A DNA stretch of 64,000 bases from Paludibacter sp963678465 (GTDB lineage: Bacteria; Bacteroidota; Bacteroidia; Bacteroidales; Paludibacteraceae): NCBI GenBank assembly GCA_963678465.1, contig OY782858.1:2914001-2978000 (forward strand), written 5' to 3'. A program made the position numbers and the translations under genes. The notes under the pieces were generated by a model. That model had not been told where the DNA came from. It did no database searches and saw only the letters and a list, made by a program, of their open reading frames with translations. Below are positions 1-9,237 of this stretch, in pieces. Each line of letters starts with the position of its first letter. Position 1 is the first letter of the stretch.

Positions 1-329
1 GCAGGAGTTCCGTCGGCATTCAGCATCCAATAGGTGCCGCCATTTTCGTTATCAAAAAAATGTTCGAAAATATAGTCCTTTGCTCGCTTGGCATACTCCA
101 GGTACAACTTATTTTTAAGATGCAACGCTGCCGACGAAAAAGTCCACAGAATACGGGCATTCAGAATTCCACCTTTTGGAGCATCTGAAACAAGTACATC
201 TTTCCCTGTAATTTGCCCGAAAAAACCACCATTTTTTTCATCCACCATTTTATCCATCCAAAAGGGAAGAATATTATGGGTCAACTCTTCTTTAAGTTCT
301 TGTTTTAGTTCTAAAAGTTCGTATTTCAT
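1..329 (-). CDS. Cellobiose 2-epimerase (AGE family), partial
   Basis: The reverse strand from the ATG at 327-329 stays open to the window edge, giving about 109 residues. The product starts MKYELLELKQ and has the N-terminal AGE-fold signature: a DEKNGGFFGQI stretch near residue 33, then GGILNARILWTFSSAA near residues 54-69. N-acylglucosamine or cellobiose 2-epimerases carry these in their first alpha/alpha-barrel helices. No signal peptide is visible, so a cytoplasmic enzyme is inferred. In mannan loci this family turns mannobiose into mannosylglucose for the GH130 phosphorylase, which is encoded at 9238-10410. It is the last visible gene of the leftward locus. The C-terminal two thirds, with the catalytic histidines, lie outside the window, so cellobiose rather than acylglucosamine specificity rests on context. 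Confidence 0.8.
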   Translation of the reverse strand, partial: MKYELLELKQELKEELTHNILPFWMDKMVDEKNGGFFGQITGKDVLVSDAPKGGILNARILWTFSSAALHLKNKLYLEYAKRAKDYIFEHFFDNENGGTYWMLNADGTP

Positions 330-397
330 TATAATTTATAATTAAAACAGACATTCGTAATCAGAATTTTAGCTGCAAAGGAGGAAATTATCATTTT

Positions 398-507
398 CCG
401 AAGTGTGCAGCAAATCTCCAACTTTTGTGAGACATTTCCCGCAGTGTGCGGCAAATCTCCATCCATTGCGATATATCTCCCGCGGCTTGCGGCAAATCTC
501 CATCCAT
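398..507. repeat. 41-bp degenerate tandem repeat, about 2.6 copies
   Basis: Units begin at 398, 439 and 480, each opening with CCG and sharing GGCAAATCTCCATCC-like cores. In copies two and three CCGC and GCGG flank a 5-base spacer and could form small hairpins. The array fills most of the gap between the GH94 gene and the epimerase start. No open frame crosses it convincingly. Confidence 0.75.
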
Positions 508-513
508 AAATTC

Positions 514-561
514 AAGCCCGAATTACCCTGAATCAAGTTTGAAACAGATGAATTCGGGCTT
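514..561 (-). terminator. Inverted repeat just after the GH94 stop
   Basis: AAGCCCGAATT at 514-524 is perfectly complementary to AATTCGGGCTT at 551-561, an 11-bp stem with a 26-base loop. It starts seven bases beyond the GH94 stop codon. There is no strong T-run after the stem on the minus strand, so it may act as an mRNA-stabilising or processing hairpin rather than a full terminator. Confidence 0.4.
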
Positions 562-567
562 AAAATC

Positions 568-3003
568 CTACATTACCACTTCTACCTTGTAAGTTCCACC
601 CACAGGCATCAATGGAATAATATTTCCTTCAATGGCTTTACCATCGACGGTTAATGAGGCAACGCCTTTCATCGATCCGTTTGGATTTTTGACTTCAATC
701 AGGTAAGTCGCTCCACGGAATTTACGGGTTACTGCAAATCCTTTCCATTCGGGGGCAATACAAGGTTCTATTCTCAGACCTTTGTAAGTGGGTTGAATTC
801 CCAAAATATATTGCGTAATGGCGTAATAGTTCCAGGCTGCCGTTCCGGTTAACCAGGAGTTCTTCGCTTCACCCGGCTTGAAAGCATCTTTACCGGCAAT
901 CATTTGGGCATATACGTAAGGTTCTACCTTGTGTAAATCGCTGATTTCTTCGGTGTACGAAGGACAAATTTTGCGGAAATACTCCCACGCTCTGTCGCCA
1001 CGTCCCTGAACGGTTTCGCCAATCATAATCCATGGATTATTGTGGCAGAAAATACCCGCGTTTTCCTTGTATCCCGGAGGATAACTGGAAATTTCGCCGT
1101 ATTCAATATAGTATTTTGTAAACGGTGGATTGTTGAGTACAATACCGTGTTCACAGTCCAAACGTTCTTTTACCGAGTCCAGTGCTTTGGCTACCATGCC
1201 TTCTTCCAAACCGATACCGGCCATAGTACACCAGCCGTTCGATTCGATAAAGATCTTCGATTCTTCGTTGTCTTTCGAGCCTATTTTATTTCCAAAATAA
1301 TCGTAAGCACGTATAAACCAGTCGCCATCCCAACCGTTCAATTTTATGGCTGCTACCATGGCATCGATATGTTGTTGAGCGCGGGCTGCTTCTTCAGTTT
1401 TTCCGAGTACTTTACACAGTTCCACATAATCACGACCATATACCACAAACAGTCCTGCAATCATCAAACTTTGTGCTTGGCTGCCTTCCGATTTGTTTTC
1501 GGTAGTTTGGAAACTTTCGTTCGGATCGTTAGAGAAACAGTTCAGGTTCAAACAATCGTTCCAATCAGCACGACCGCTCAATGGTAAACCAAGAGGTCCG
1601 AGGTTGTTCACCACGTGATCGAACGATACAGTAAGGTGATGGAAAAGTGATACTTCCGAACCTTCTTCATTATCAAACGGAACAGGTTCATCCAAAATAG
1701 TGAAATCGCCCGATTCTTTGATATAAGCTGTTGTTCCAAGAATCAACCACATCGGATCGTCGTTGAAACCTTGTCCGATTTCGTTGTTCCCTTTTTTGGT
1801 CAATGGTTGATATTGGTGATAGCAACCGCCGTCGGGGAATTGCGTGGAAGCAATGTCGATGATACGTTCGCGGGCACGTTCCGGAATCTGGTGCACAAAG
1901 CCCACCAAATCCTGATTGGAATCGCGGAATCCCATTCCACGACCAATGCCGCTTTCGAAAAACGAAGCCGAACGTGAGAAACAGAAGGTAATCATACATT
2001 GGTATTGATTCCAAATGTTCACCATGCGATCCAGCTTTTCTTCGCCGGTTTTGATGGTAAATACATTCAATAAATTATCCCAATAAGCGTTCAGTTCTGC
2101 AAGAGCAGCATCCACTTTGGCAGCCGTATCGAAACGTGCAATAGTGGCTTTCGCTTTGGTTTTATTGATAATGTTTTTGCTTTCCCATTTCTCTTCAGGA
2201 GCATTTTCTACGTAACCCAACACATACACCAACTCTTTCGATTCGCCCGGTTGCAATACCACTTCTACATAGTGCGAAGCGATAGGCGACCAACCGTGTG
2301 CTTCCGAGTTGCGCGGCGCACCTTCGAGTACGGTTTGCGGCTCGTCAAAACCATTGTACAAACCAAAGAAAGTTTCCCGGTCGGTATCAAAACCCTGCAT
2401 CGGTTCATTTACCGAGTAGTAGGCGAAATGATCGCGACGTTCTTTGTATTCTGTTTTGTGATAAATCACTGAATCTTCAATTTCCACTTCACCGGTTGAG
2501 AAGTTACGTTGGAAGTTTTCCATATCGGTGGCTGCATTCCACAAGCACCACTCCACGAAAGAGAAAATTTTCAGCGTTTTTACTTCGTTGGTGGTATTGC
2601 GCAAAGTCAGTTTCTGCACTTCGGCCCATGTTTTCAATGGCACAAAATACAAAGCCTCAGCTTCTACCCCATTTTTCACCCCTTTGATGGTGGTGTAATT
2701 CATACCGTGACGACACTCGTAGCTATCCAGTTCTGTTTTGCAGGGTTTCCAGCTCGGACTCCAAACCGATTCTCCATCGTTGATGTAGAAATATTTTCCA
2801 CCACTGTCCATCGGTACATTGTTGTAGCGATAGCGGGTAAGACGGCGGAATTTTGCATCTTTGTAGAAAGAATATCCTCCACCGGTATTGGAAACTAAAC
2901 TAAAAAAGTCCTCGTTGCCGAGGTAATTAATCCAGGGCCAAGGTGTACGAGGATTGGTAATGACGTATTCACGTCTGCTGTCATCGAAATGTCCGTATTT
3001 CAT
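568..3003 (-). CDS. GH94 cellobiose phosphorylase
   Basis: The 811-residue product has the length and order of a cytoplasmic GH94 cellobiose phosphorylase: an N-terminal beta-sandwich, a linker, then an (alpha/alpha)6 barrel. The start MKYGHFDDSRREYVITNPRT is typical. GFRDSNQD lies near residues 359-365, GFNDDPMWL near 412-420, and the DWND motif carries the probable general acid Asp483. The family splits cellobiose with phosphate into glucose 1-phosphate and glucose. No signal peptide is present. It lies between the SSS transporter and the 2-epimerase, so it likely handles glucosyl-glucose units from glucomannan. A related cellodextrin or chitobiose phosphorylase is less likely given the close overall resemblance to cellobiose enzymes. 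Confidence 0.9.
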   Translation of the reverse strand: MKYGHFDDSRREYVITNPRTPWPWINYLGNEDFFSLVSNTGGGYSFYKDAKFRRLTRYRYNNVPMDSGGKYFYINDGESVWSPSWKPCKTELDSYECRHGMNYTTIKGVKNGVEAEALYFVPLKTWAEVQKLTLRNTTNEVKTLKIFSFVEWCLWNAATDMENFQRNFSTGEVEIEDSVIYHKTEYKERRDHFAYYSVNEPMQGFDTDRETFFGLYNGFDEPQTVLEGAPRNSEAHGWSPIASHYVEVVLQPGESKELVYVLGYVENAPEEKWESKNIINKTKAKATIARFDTAAKVDAALAELNAYWDNLLNVFTIKTGEEKLDRMVNIWNQYQCMITFCFSRSASFFESGIGRGMGFRDSNQDLVGFVHQIPERARERIIDIASTQFPDGGCYHQYQPLTKKGNNEIGQGFNDDPMWLILGTTAYIKESGDFTILDEPVPFDNEEGSEVSLFHHLTVSFDHVVNNLGPLGLPLSGRADWNDCLNLNCFSNDPNESFQTTENKSEGSQAQSLMIAGLFVVYGRDYVELCKVLGKTEEAARAQQHIDAMVAAIKLNGWDGDWFIRAYDYFGNKIGSKDNEESKIFIESNGWCTMAGIGLEEGMVAKALDSVKERLDCEHGIVLNNPPFTKYYIEYGEISSYPPGYKENAGIFCHNNPWIMIGETVQGRGDRAWEYFRKICPSYTEEISDLHKVEPYVYAQMIAGKDAFKPGEAKNSWLTGTAAWNYYAITQYILGIQPTYKGLRIEPCIAPEWKGFAVTRKFRGATYLIEVKNPNGSMKGVASLTVDGKAIEGNIIPLMPVGGTYKVEVVM

Positions 3004-3094
3004 CTTTGTTATTTATTAGCCCCTACCCCTAAAAGGAATAAAGAGCGTTTGTCCTTAAAAACTTTTATACATCAAACTTTTTCATTTCCAGATT

Positions 3095-3149
3095 CCCCCC
3101 TCAGACTTCGACTGAGCTCACGCCGAAGTCTCAGCCGAACGGGGTTAGA
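3095..3149 (+). repeat. Dispersed palindromic element, variant copy
   Basis: This G/C-rich unit sits between the symporter and GH94 genes. It starts with a C-run (3095-3100) and has AGACTTCG and CGAAGTCT as hairpin arms around a GAGCTCA core. It ends TCAGCCGAACGGGGTTAG, the same tail as the copies near 19745 and 47884. The left half differs from those copies, so it is a diverged or rearranged member. Confidence 0.7.
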
Positions 3150-3153
3150 AGAC

Positions 3154-4992
3154 TTAATCTTCCAACTTATCGTACCAGTTCTTTTTCAAAATTACAGTGC
3201 CAATGCCAACAATAATTGCAGCGATGGCGAGTCCCCAGAATTGTTTTACGACTAAGTAAATCGGAGCAGCTACAAGCGCTGTTTGCCAAACAATACCTAC
3301 GGCTACATTCAGCATGTCCCGTCCAAAAGCTGTATTTTGTTTAAATTCAGGATTTTCGGCAATGACCAAATCATGAATAGGTTTCCATGAACCCCATGGG
3401 CGCGTTTTGGCATAGAATTTTTTTAGAACTTCAGTATCAGTGGCTGGAGCAGAATAAGTTCCCCAAATACAACCAATCACCGAAAATATAAGAATGATTG
3501 GAAAATAATACAAAGGTAAAACAGTATTAACCACAGGCACATAAGGTAAAATCAATGCTGGAATTAAACCGCCCACCATACCCCACGCAAAACCTTTGCT
3601 ATTGAAACGCCACCAATGCCATTTTAAAATATTGGCAGCAATATAACTACCGTACAAAGCACCTGTAACCCATTGCAATACGCTGTTTACATTTTCGGCC
3701 AATACACCAAATAAAATACTGATCACCACCACAACAAGTCCTACAATTACATTCGCGTTGTTCGATTGTTTAGCGCTTGCACCCGGATTTAGGTATTTGA
3801 TGTAAATATCGTTTACAATATATGCTTGTGCCGCATTGAGCGTACCGGCAAAAGTGGACATAAAAGCGGCAAGCAAACCAGCCAAAATCAATCCCATCAA
3901 TCCGGCCGGAATCCATGGATGAGCAATAACTGCCGGTAATACCAATTCAAAATCCACTAAACCATTCACAGTAATCTGACCCTGAATTTGATCGTAGATA
4001 ATGATTCCGATAACAGCAATTCCGGCAATCATTAAATAACGAACCGGCATAAGGATGACTGAAACAAATCCACTCATCAATGAAGCTTCACGTGGCGATT
4101 TTGTAGATAAAATTTTCTGCATATCGTAGGTCGGCGCGGGTCCGGCAATACTGCTTAAAATGCCTTTCATCAAAACCATTCCGAAAAATAAAGAAAACAA
4201 TTGATATCCATCGCTTTGTATTTTTGTATTAAACTCGGCAAATTTGCCTGTCCAGTTCAAATCCAGATGAGTTCCAAAGCCGGGCGAATACCAACCTTCG
4301 GGCAATATCTTCGAAAATTCGATAACATCTAAATGCACCATGGCAATTACAGCTATTGCAATGGCTGCCAGTGACATGATTGCATACTGAGCCACATCAG
4401 CCCACACTATACTCATCATTCCACCCATTAAGGCATAAAAAACTGCAAACAAAGTAAATGCAATTCCCCAAACATGAGGAACATAAGCATCAGGAATAAA
4501 GCTTAATACAGGGAACATGGTTTTTAAAGGCAGGAAAACCTGAATGAATTTTCCCATACCGATAAAACCATAAGCCAACATGCTAAGGCAAACCAAAATA
4601 GCAAAAATTACGATAATCCAGTGCGAAGTAACAGCCCCCTTGTCTTTTCCAAAACGGAAAGCAATCCATTCGGCACCCGTGGTAACCCCCGACCGCCGCA
4701 GCCACGCCGAAAGATAAATCATCAGGAAAATCTGATTAAAAACCGGCCACAACCACGGAATATAAATACTTTTCAACCCATAAATAACTGTAATGGCCAC
4801 CAACCACACAGTACCCGAAATATCGAACATGCCCGAAGCGTTAGATAATCCAAGCATATACCAGGGGATGGTTTTTCCACCCAGCAAATACGATTCGAGG
4901 TTTTTTGAAGCACGGCGTTTGAGGTAAAAACCGATAAAAATTAATAAACTAAGGTAAACGCCTATAATGGCATAATCGATTGTAGTAAGCAT
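3154..4992 (-). CDS. Sodium:solute symporter (SSS family), probable oligosaccharide importer
   Basis: A 612-residue polytopic inner-membrane protein opening MLTTIDYAIIGVYLSLLIFIG, with about 13-14 hydrophobic segments and the early YLLGGKTIPWYMLGLSNASGMFDISG region typical of SSS transporters. These couple Na+ entry to uptake of sugars or other solutes. It lies between the periplasmic GH27 gene and the cytoplasmic GH94 gene, which suggests it brings mannan- or cellulose-derived disaccharides from periplasm to cytoplasm. The substrate cannot be read from the sequence. A candidate own promoter lies at 5030-5060. The 150-base gap to the next gene downstream contains the dispersed element. Confidence 0.85.
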   Translation of the reverse strand: MLTTIDYAIIGVYLSLLIFIGFYLKRRASKNLESYLLGGKTIPWYMLGLSNASGMFDISGTVWLVAITVIYGLKSIYIPWLWPVFNQIFLMIYLSAWLRRSGVTTGAEWIAFRFGKDKGAVTSHWIIVIFAILVCLSMLAYGFIGMGKFIQVFLPLKTMFPVLSFIPDAYVPHVWGIAFTLFAVFYALMGGMMSIVWADVAQYAIMSLAAIAIAVIAMVHLDVIEFSKILPEGWYSPGFGTHLDLNWTGKFAEFNTKIQSDGYQLFSLFFGMVLMKGILSSIAGPAPTYDMQKILSTKSPREASLMSGFVSVILMPVRYLMIAGIAVIGIIIYDQIQGQITVNGLVDFELVLPAVIAHPWIPAGLMGLILAGLLAAFMSTFAGTLNAAQAYIVNDIYIKYLNPGASAKQSNNANVIVGLVVVVISILFGVLAENVNSVLQWVTGALYGSYIAANILKWHWWRFNSKGFAWGMVGGLIPALILPYVPVVNTVLPLYYFPIILIFSVIGCIWGTYSAPATDTEVLKKFYAKTRPWGSWKPIHDLVIAENPEFKQNTAFGRDMLNVAVGIVWQTALVAAPIYLVVKQFWGLAIAAIIVGIGTVILKKNWYDKLED

Positions 4993-5029
4993 TGTGTGAC
5001 TTTTATTTAGATAAAAATTAAATTTGTAA

Positions 5030-5060
5030 CAAAAGTATTGTTTTGTCTTTAATAATCAAG
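5030..5060 (-). promoter_or_regulatory. Candidate internal promoter before the symporter
   Basis: On the minus strand TACTTTTG (5037-5030) fits the Bacteroidota -7 box TAnnTTTG, and CTTG at 5060-5057 lies 19 bases upstream, one base off the -33 TTTG. It would give a leader of about 30 bases before the ATG at 4992. This is a pattern match only. Confidence 0.4.
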
Positions 5061-5083
5061 CATTGTTTGTTTCAAAATAGGGC

Positions 5084-6316
5084 TTATTTTCGATTTTTTA
5101 TTGCCTTCTGTCTAATTTTCAAACATAAAACATCTTTGCCTGCAAGAGTGGTATTCAGAGTTTTGCGAGTATCTCCAATGTCTTTTTTTATCCATAAATC
5201 CCTGACAATAAATACGTCTTTTGTAGTTGTATCGAATAATCGACCCGACAAATCGTCAACAAGCTTAAAGTTTTTCCAATTCACGCTAATAGCTTTCTCA
5301 CTTTTACTTCTATTCAGATATACCACTGCCCATTCGTCGTTCTGAAGGGGTTTTAGCCATGTTTCCACACTGTCATTTACGGCATAGCGAAATGCCTGTA
5401 TACCGAGGGAATCCTGATTAAGTGCAATCACCTCTTTGTTGGTCAATACGTTCAGCGTTTCGGCAGGGATATTGCGCAAATCGTTACCTGCCATCAAAGG
5501 AGCATTGATCATTGCCCACATCGTAAAATGAGCCCGTTGTTCGTTGAGAGGCATACCGTTTCCTATCTGCATCATGTCCGGGTCGTTCCAATGTCCGGGA
5601 CCTGAATACTGGCGTAATCCATCCTGCATATCGAGAATTTGCATCACACCCCAAGCTGTCCACGAACCGTGATTATACACACAATCGTAACAATTATGAA
5701 TATCGCCTGTTGTTCTCCACAAATGGCCTACTTCTTTGGCCCAGAGCCAGGGTTTATTGCCACCCCATTCGCACAAACTGAACACAATCGGACGTCCGGC
5801 TTGTTTCAATGCCTGACTCATGGTTCTGTAAGCTCCTTGTGCATTCAGATGTTCGGTATAACACCAGTCATATTTCAGGTAATCGACACCCCATTTGGCA
5901 TACATCAACGCATCCTGATATTCGTATCCACGACTACCCGGGCGACCGCCACAGGTTTTATCGCCGGCGCAGGAATAAATCCCGAATTTCAAACCTTTCG
6001 AATGTATATAATCGGCAAGGGCCTTGATTCCAGAAGGAAAACGCTCGGGATCCGCTACAATAAAGCCAAGCGAATCGCGTCCAATCTGCCAGCAATCGTC
6101 AATCACCACATATTCGTATCCGGCATCCTTCATGCCCGAAGATACCATAGCATCGGCTGTTTCCTTTATCAAATCTTCGCTTACATTACAAGCAAATTTG
6201 TTCCAACTATTCCAACCCATGGGTGGCGTTTTGGCAAGTCCTTCGAATTTTTGGGCTGACAGGCCTATTGAGCATAGAAAAAATGCAACTGTAAAATAAA
6301 ATTTCAATGTTTTCAT
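5084..6316 (-). CDS. GH27 alpha-galactosidase
   Basis: The 410-residue product has a Sec signal (MKTLKFYFTVAFFLCSIGLSAQ), then the GH27 opening KTPPMGWNSWNKF. The nucleophile should be Asp150 in YLKYDWC and the acid/base Asp247 in WNDPDMM. Conserved cysteines follow the family pattern. GH27 enzymes remove alpha-1,6-galactosyl side chains. The signal peptide places it in the periplasm or beyond, where it would debranch galactomannan oligosaccharides before the GH2 and GH130 steps. It is 27 bases downstream of the GH2 gene, consistent with one operon. Confidence 0.92.
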   Translation of the reverse strand: MKTLKFYFTVAFFLCSIGLSAQKFEGLAKTPPMGWNSWNKFACNVSEDLIKETADAMVSSGMKDAGYEYVVIDDCWQIGRDSLGFIVADPERFPSGIKALADYIHSKGLKFGIYSCAGDKTCGGRPGSRGYEYQDALMYAKWGVDYLKYDWCYTEHLNAQGAYRTMSQALKQAGRPIVFSLCEWGGNKPWLWAKEVGHLWRTTGDIHNCYDCVYNHGSWTAWGVMQILDMQDGLRQYSGPGHWNDPDMMQIGNGMPLNEQRAHFTMWAMINAPLMAGNDLRNIPAETLNVLTNKEVIALNQDSLGIQAFRYAVNDSVETWLKPLQNDEWAVVYLNRSKSEKAISVNWKNFKLVDDLSGRLFDTTTKDVFIVRDLWIKKDIGDTRKTLNTTLAGKDVLCLKIRQKAIKNRK

Positions 6317-6343
6317 GAATCTCCAGTTATAATTTATTTGTGT

Positions 6344-9226
6344 TTAATCGTATGATATATTGCGTATTCCGTTGATGTTGTTCTCAATGGAATGATCGTA
6401 GAATAGCTTTTTCAATTCCTCTGGCTTCAGATTTTCGACGGGTTGAAAATGTGCTGAGTTTACATAATGGATCAAAGCATTGTACAATTGCTTGTTCTCT
6501 TTATAATGCAGCTGATTTTTAAGGTCGGACATGCACACAAAAAGACTTCCCTGTCCTACTTTACATTCGAACATACATCCAAGTTGGTGTACCCTTTCCA
6601 CATTATCGATGGTTTCCACTATCGGGTGAATTTTGGCCGACAAAGCATCCAATATCAATGGGTTTGAATTCTTAACTGCTGCCCACCATTGCCAGTTACT
6701 GTGCGTTTCAGTTGGGAACTCGTCGAACAAAGGATGTTTGGCATCTATCAGCAAGCCCATCGTCCCCGGAGAAACGGGCTTTTTAGCGTTTTCGGAGATT
6801 GACTTAAACATCGAGTAATTCCAATAATCGGAAGTGAAAAGCCCACCTATCGTTTGTTGGGGATAAGCGTTTTTGTCGGGCATAAGAATGGCTTTACCGC
6901 CAGCTAAAAGATAATTTTCAAGCTCCTCGCTGTATTGGCTGAATAATTTCACATCGTTATTCAGAACAGCTAAGGTTTTTGTATCCGGATAAATCCAAAG
7001 CGGATAGGAATTCCTGTAACGGGTACCTGCAATGGAGATATTCAGTTTGCAGGCAAGCGCTTTATCGGTTGACGGCAAACTAATATTAAAAGCGACAGCC
7101 TCACTCAAAATGCCAGCAGGCGCATTTAAACGAAATGAACCACTACTGAGTACTGCTCCTTTTTCCGAATTCAAGCTCCAGTTTAAGGTGACGTTTTTAA
7201 TACTAGTAGCTGAATTGTTTGAAATTTTAATGCTACTTTTCAGCTCACTACCGGCAAAATAAGTATAACTATCGGCCATCCAGAGCGGCACCACATCGTC
7301 GTTCCACGACTGAAATTCTTCCGCACTAATAATTCCTTTGCTTTGCATCAACGCATTCAGAATGCCCACAACGGCTGTTCCCTGACCCGGAAAATCCTGC
7401 AAATCGAGCATCTGATAACCTGCCAACCCAGAAGTTCTACGCATCATTTCCAAATCAGCTTTATAGCACAGCAAGCTTAAAGCAGCCGTAGCATCAAAGT
7501 ATTTTTTATAATTTTCCTTTCCTAGTTTATTTTCTACTCTTTCGATGAACAATTCTAAGTTTCGTGGACGCAATACTCCTGTGTAAGCTTTGAGCTCATC
7601 GACGGAAGGAAACATCTGAAACTGACCGGTTTCATGCGAAATGACCGGTTTAGTAGTTCTGTTGACTCCTTTCGTAAAATCCATTGAGGTATTCGGGTAA
7701 GTAGCATTCAAAATTCCACCATCAATGGCATCGGTAAACGAAAACGAACTACGCACATGCGGTTCAAAAAGAGCATCATTCTCACCACCCACGCGACAGG
7801 TCACCATATAATCCTCGCCAGCCTGCTCTCCTTTCCATCCCAGGTGATAGTTAGAACCCAAAGCATAAAGCGGTCGATCGTCATAAGCTCTGAAAAGATG
7901 CGTAAGATACTGTAAACCTGAAATTTCGCCCCAAAGCTCGTTGCCTGTGGAAAACATCACAAACGAAGGATGATTGCCATAAGCATCGAGCAATGCTTTT
8001 CCTTCGGAAGCAAGAAATTGAGTTACAGGATGACTGGGTTGATTCTCGATGAGCCCCCAATAAGGAAGTTCGGGTTGAAGATAAACTCCCATCAAATCGG
8101 CTGCCTCGAAAGCTGCTTCGGGCGGACACCAGGAATGAAACCGAACATGGTTGAAGCCATATTCTTTTATTGTTTTATAGTATTTCAACCACTCATTCAG
8201 CTCCATTGGGGCATATCCGGTAAGTGGGAAAACACAAGCATCATGCCGACCACGGAGGAAAGTTTTATTCCCGTTAATGACAAAAGACTTACCTGTTGTT
8301 TTGAATTCGCGCAAGCCAAAAACACTTTGCTGCGCATCAATTTTTTTCCCGTTTTGTAAAATATCTATCTGTAACTGATAAAGCGCCGGCGAGTATTCAC
8401 TCCATAATTTTGCATTTTTCCCCAATAAATAAGTAAGTTGCAACTGATTCTCTCCTTTTTTCAGCAGAAAATTCTGTCGAAGTCTTTTCGAAGCTTTCTT
8501 TGTTTTTTTATCCACCAGAAGCGCAGAAATCAGCACTTCCACACTTTGATCACTTTCGCGTGTATTGGAAATCGACACATCGAGATGAACCGCTTTTTGA
8601 GCCACATCAGGTTTGGTTTTAATTTTGTCGATAGAAAGTGCCGGCTTGGTTTGCAATTGTATTTTTCCCAACAAACCGTTCCAGTTGGTTTGCGTATCGT
8701 CGCTCCACATGTGAGAAGAACTTATTTCGCGCGGAAGTCCACAATCGGGACCATTGTCTACCAAAACGCAAATACTGTGTTGCCCCGGCGTCAGAAACTG
8801 AGTGACAGCATAAACTTGCGGAGAGGTAATCAGCCTATTGCTACCCACCAACCGACCATCAATCCACACATGTGTCGGGCGGGTGCGTTCGATGAAAAAT
8901 TCAATTTCACAGTTTTTCCAGTTTTGCGGAATAACAAGCTCTTTGCGGTACCAGGCTTTGCCATAAAACGAATATCTGCGTTGCATATGGCTTGTCAGAT
9001 ATGTTTCAGTAGCTTTATTGCCTTTCTGTCTTTCATCCAGCGATGCCGGAAGTTGAATTGTATCGTTAAACCGTATTTTATTTACATCAGTAGCATAAAT
9101 GTTTTCAGTATCCAAAAAAAGCTGCCATTCACCTCCTAAGGAGATGACTTCTCTGCCCTCAGCAAAAGCCGGGAGCAGGAAGCACAATATTAATGAAAAG
9201 CTGATTTTCTTTATATACCCAAACAT
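6344..9226 (-). CDS. GH2 glycoside hydrolase, probable beta-mannosidase or beta-galactosidase
   Basis: This 960-residue exported protein has a signal peptide ending near LLPAFAEG, an N-terminal sugar-binding jelly roll, an Ig-like domain, and a TIM barrel at about residues 310-600. STGNELWG carries the probable acid/base Glu430 and PVISHETG the probable nucleophile Glu532. A C-terminal extension of over 350 residues has Ig-like and glutamine-amidotransferase-like character. GH2 includes beta-mannosidases, galactosidases and glucuronidases. In a mannan locus, trimming mannosyl ends or galactosyl decorations is most likely, but subfamily cannot be fixed by eye. It is 11 bases from GH130. Confidence 0.82.
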   Translation of the reverse strand: MFGYIKKISFSLILCFLLPAFAEGREVISLGGEWQLFLDTENIYATDVNKIRFNDTIQLPASLDERQKGNKATETYLTSHMQRRYSFYGKAWYRKELVIPQNWKNCEIEFFIERTRPTHVWIDGRLVGSNRLITSPQVYAVTQFLTPGQHSICVLVDNGPDCGLPREISSSHMWSDDTQTNWNGLLGKIQLQTKPALSIDKIKTKPDVAQKAVHLDVSISNTRESDQSVEVLISALLVDKKTKKASKRLRQNFLLKKGENQLQLTYLLGKNAKLWSEYSPALYQLQIDILQNGKKIDAQQSVFGLREFKTTGKSFVINGNKTFLRGRHDACVFPLTGYAPMELNEWLKYYKTIKEYGFNHVRFHSWCPPEAAFEAADLMGVYLQPELPYWGLIENQPSHPVTQFLASEGKALLDAYGNHPSFVMFSTGNELWGEISGLQYLTHLFRAYDDRPLYALGSNYHLGWKGEQAGEDYMVTCRVGGENDALFEPHVRSSFSFTDAIDGGILNATYPNTSMDFTKGVNRTTKPVISHETGQFQMFPSVDELKAYTGVLRPRNLELFIERVENKLGKENYKKYFDATAALSLLCYKADLEMMRRTSGLAGYQMLDLQDFPGQGTAVVGILNALMQSKGIISAEEFQSWNDDVVPLWMADSYTYFAGSELKSSIKISNNSATSIKNVTLNWSLNSEKGAVLSSGSFRLNAPAGILSEAVAFNISLPSTDKALACKLNISIAGTRYRNSYPLWIYPDTKTLAVLNNDVKLFSQYSEELENYLLAGGKAILMPDKNAYPQQTIGGLFTSDYWNYSMFKSISENAKKPVSPGTMGLLIDAKHPLFDEFPTETHSNWQWWAAVKNSNPLILDALSAKIHPIVETIDNVERVHQLGCMFECKVGQGSLFVCMSDLKNQLHYKENKQLYNALIHYVNSAHFQPVENLKPEELKKLFYDHSIENNINGIRNISYD

Positions 9227-9237
9227 AAAAGCAAGCC

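Noticed and set aside
398..507. CRISPR array
   Set aside because: Direct repeats are contiguous and degenerate with no unique spacers, and no cas genes are nearby; the same applies to 49727-49936.
1042..1587. 181-codon plus-strand frame opposite the GH94 gene
   Set aside because: It is antisense to a well-supported enzyme and shows no family motif; the same holds for the other long frames opposite mannan-locus genes.
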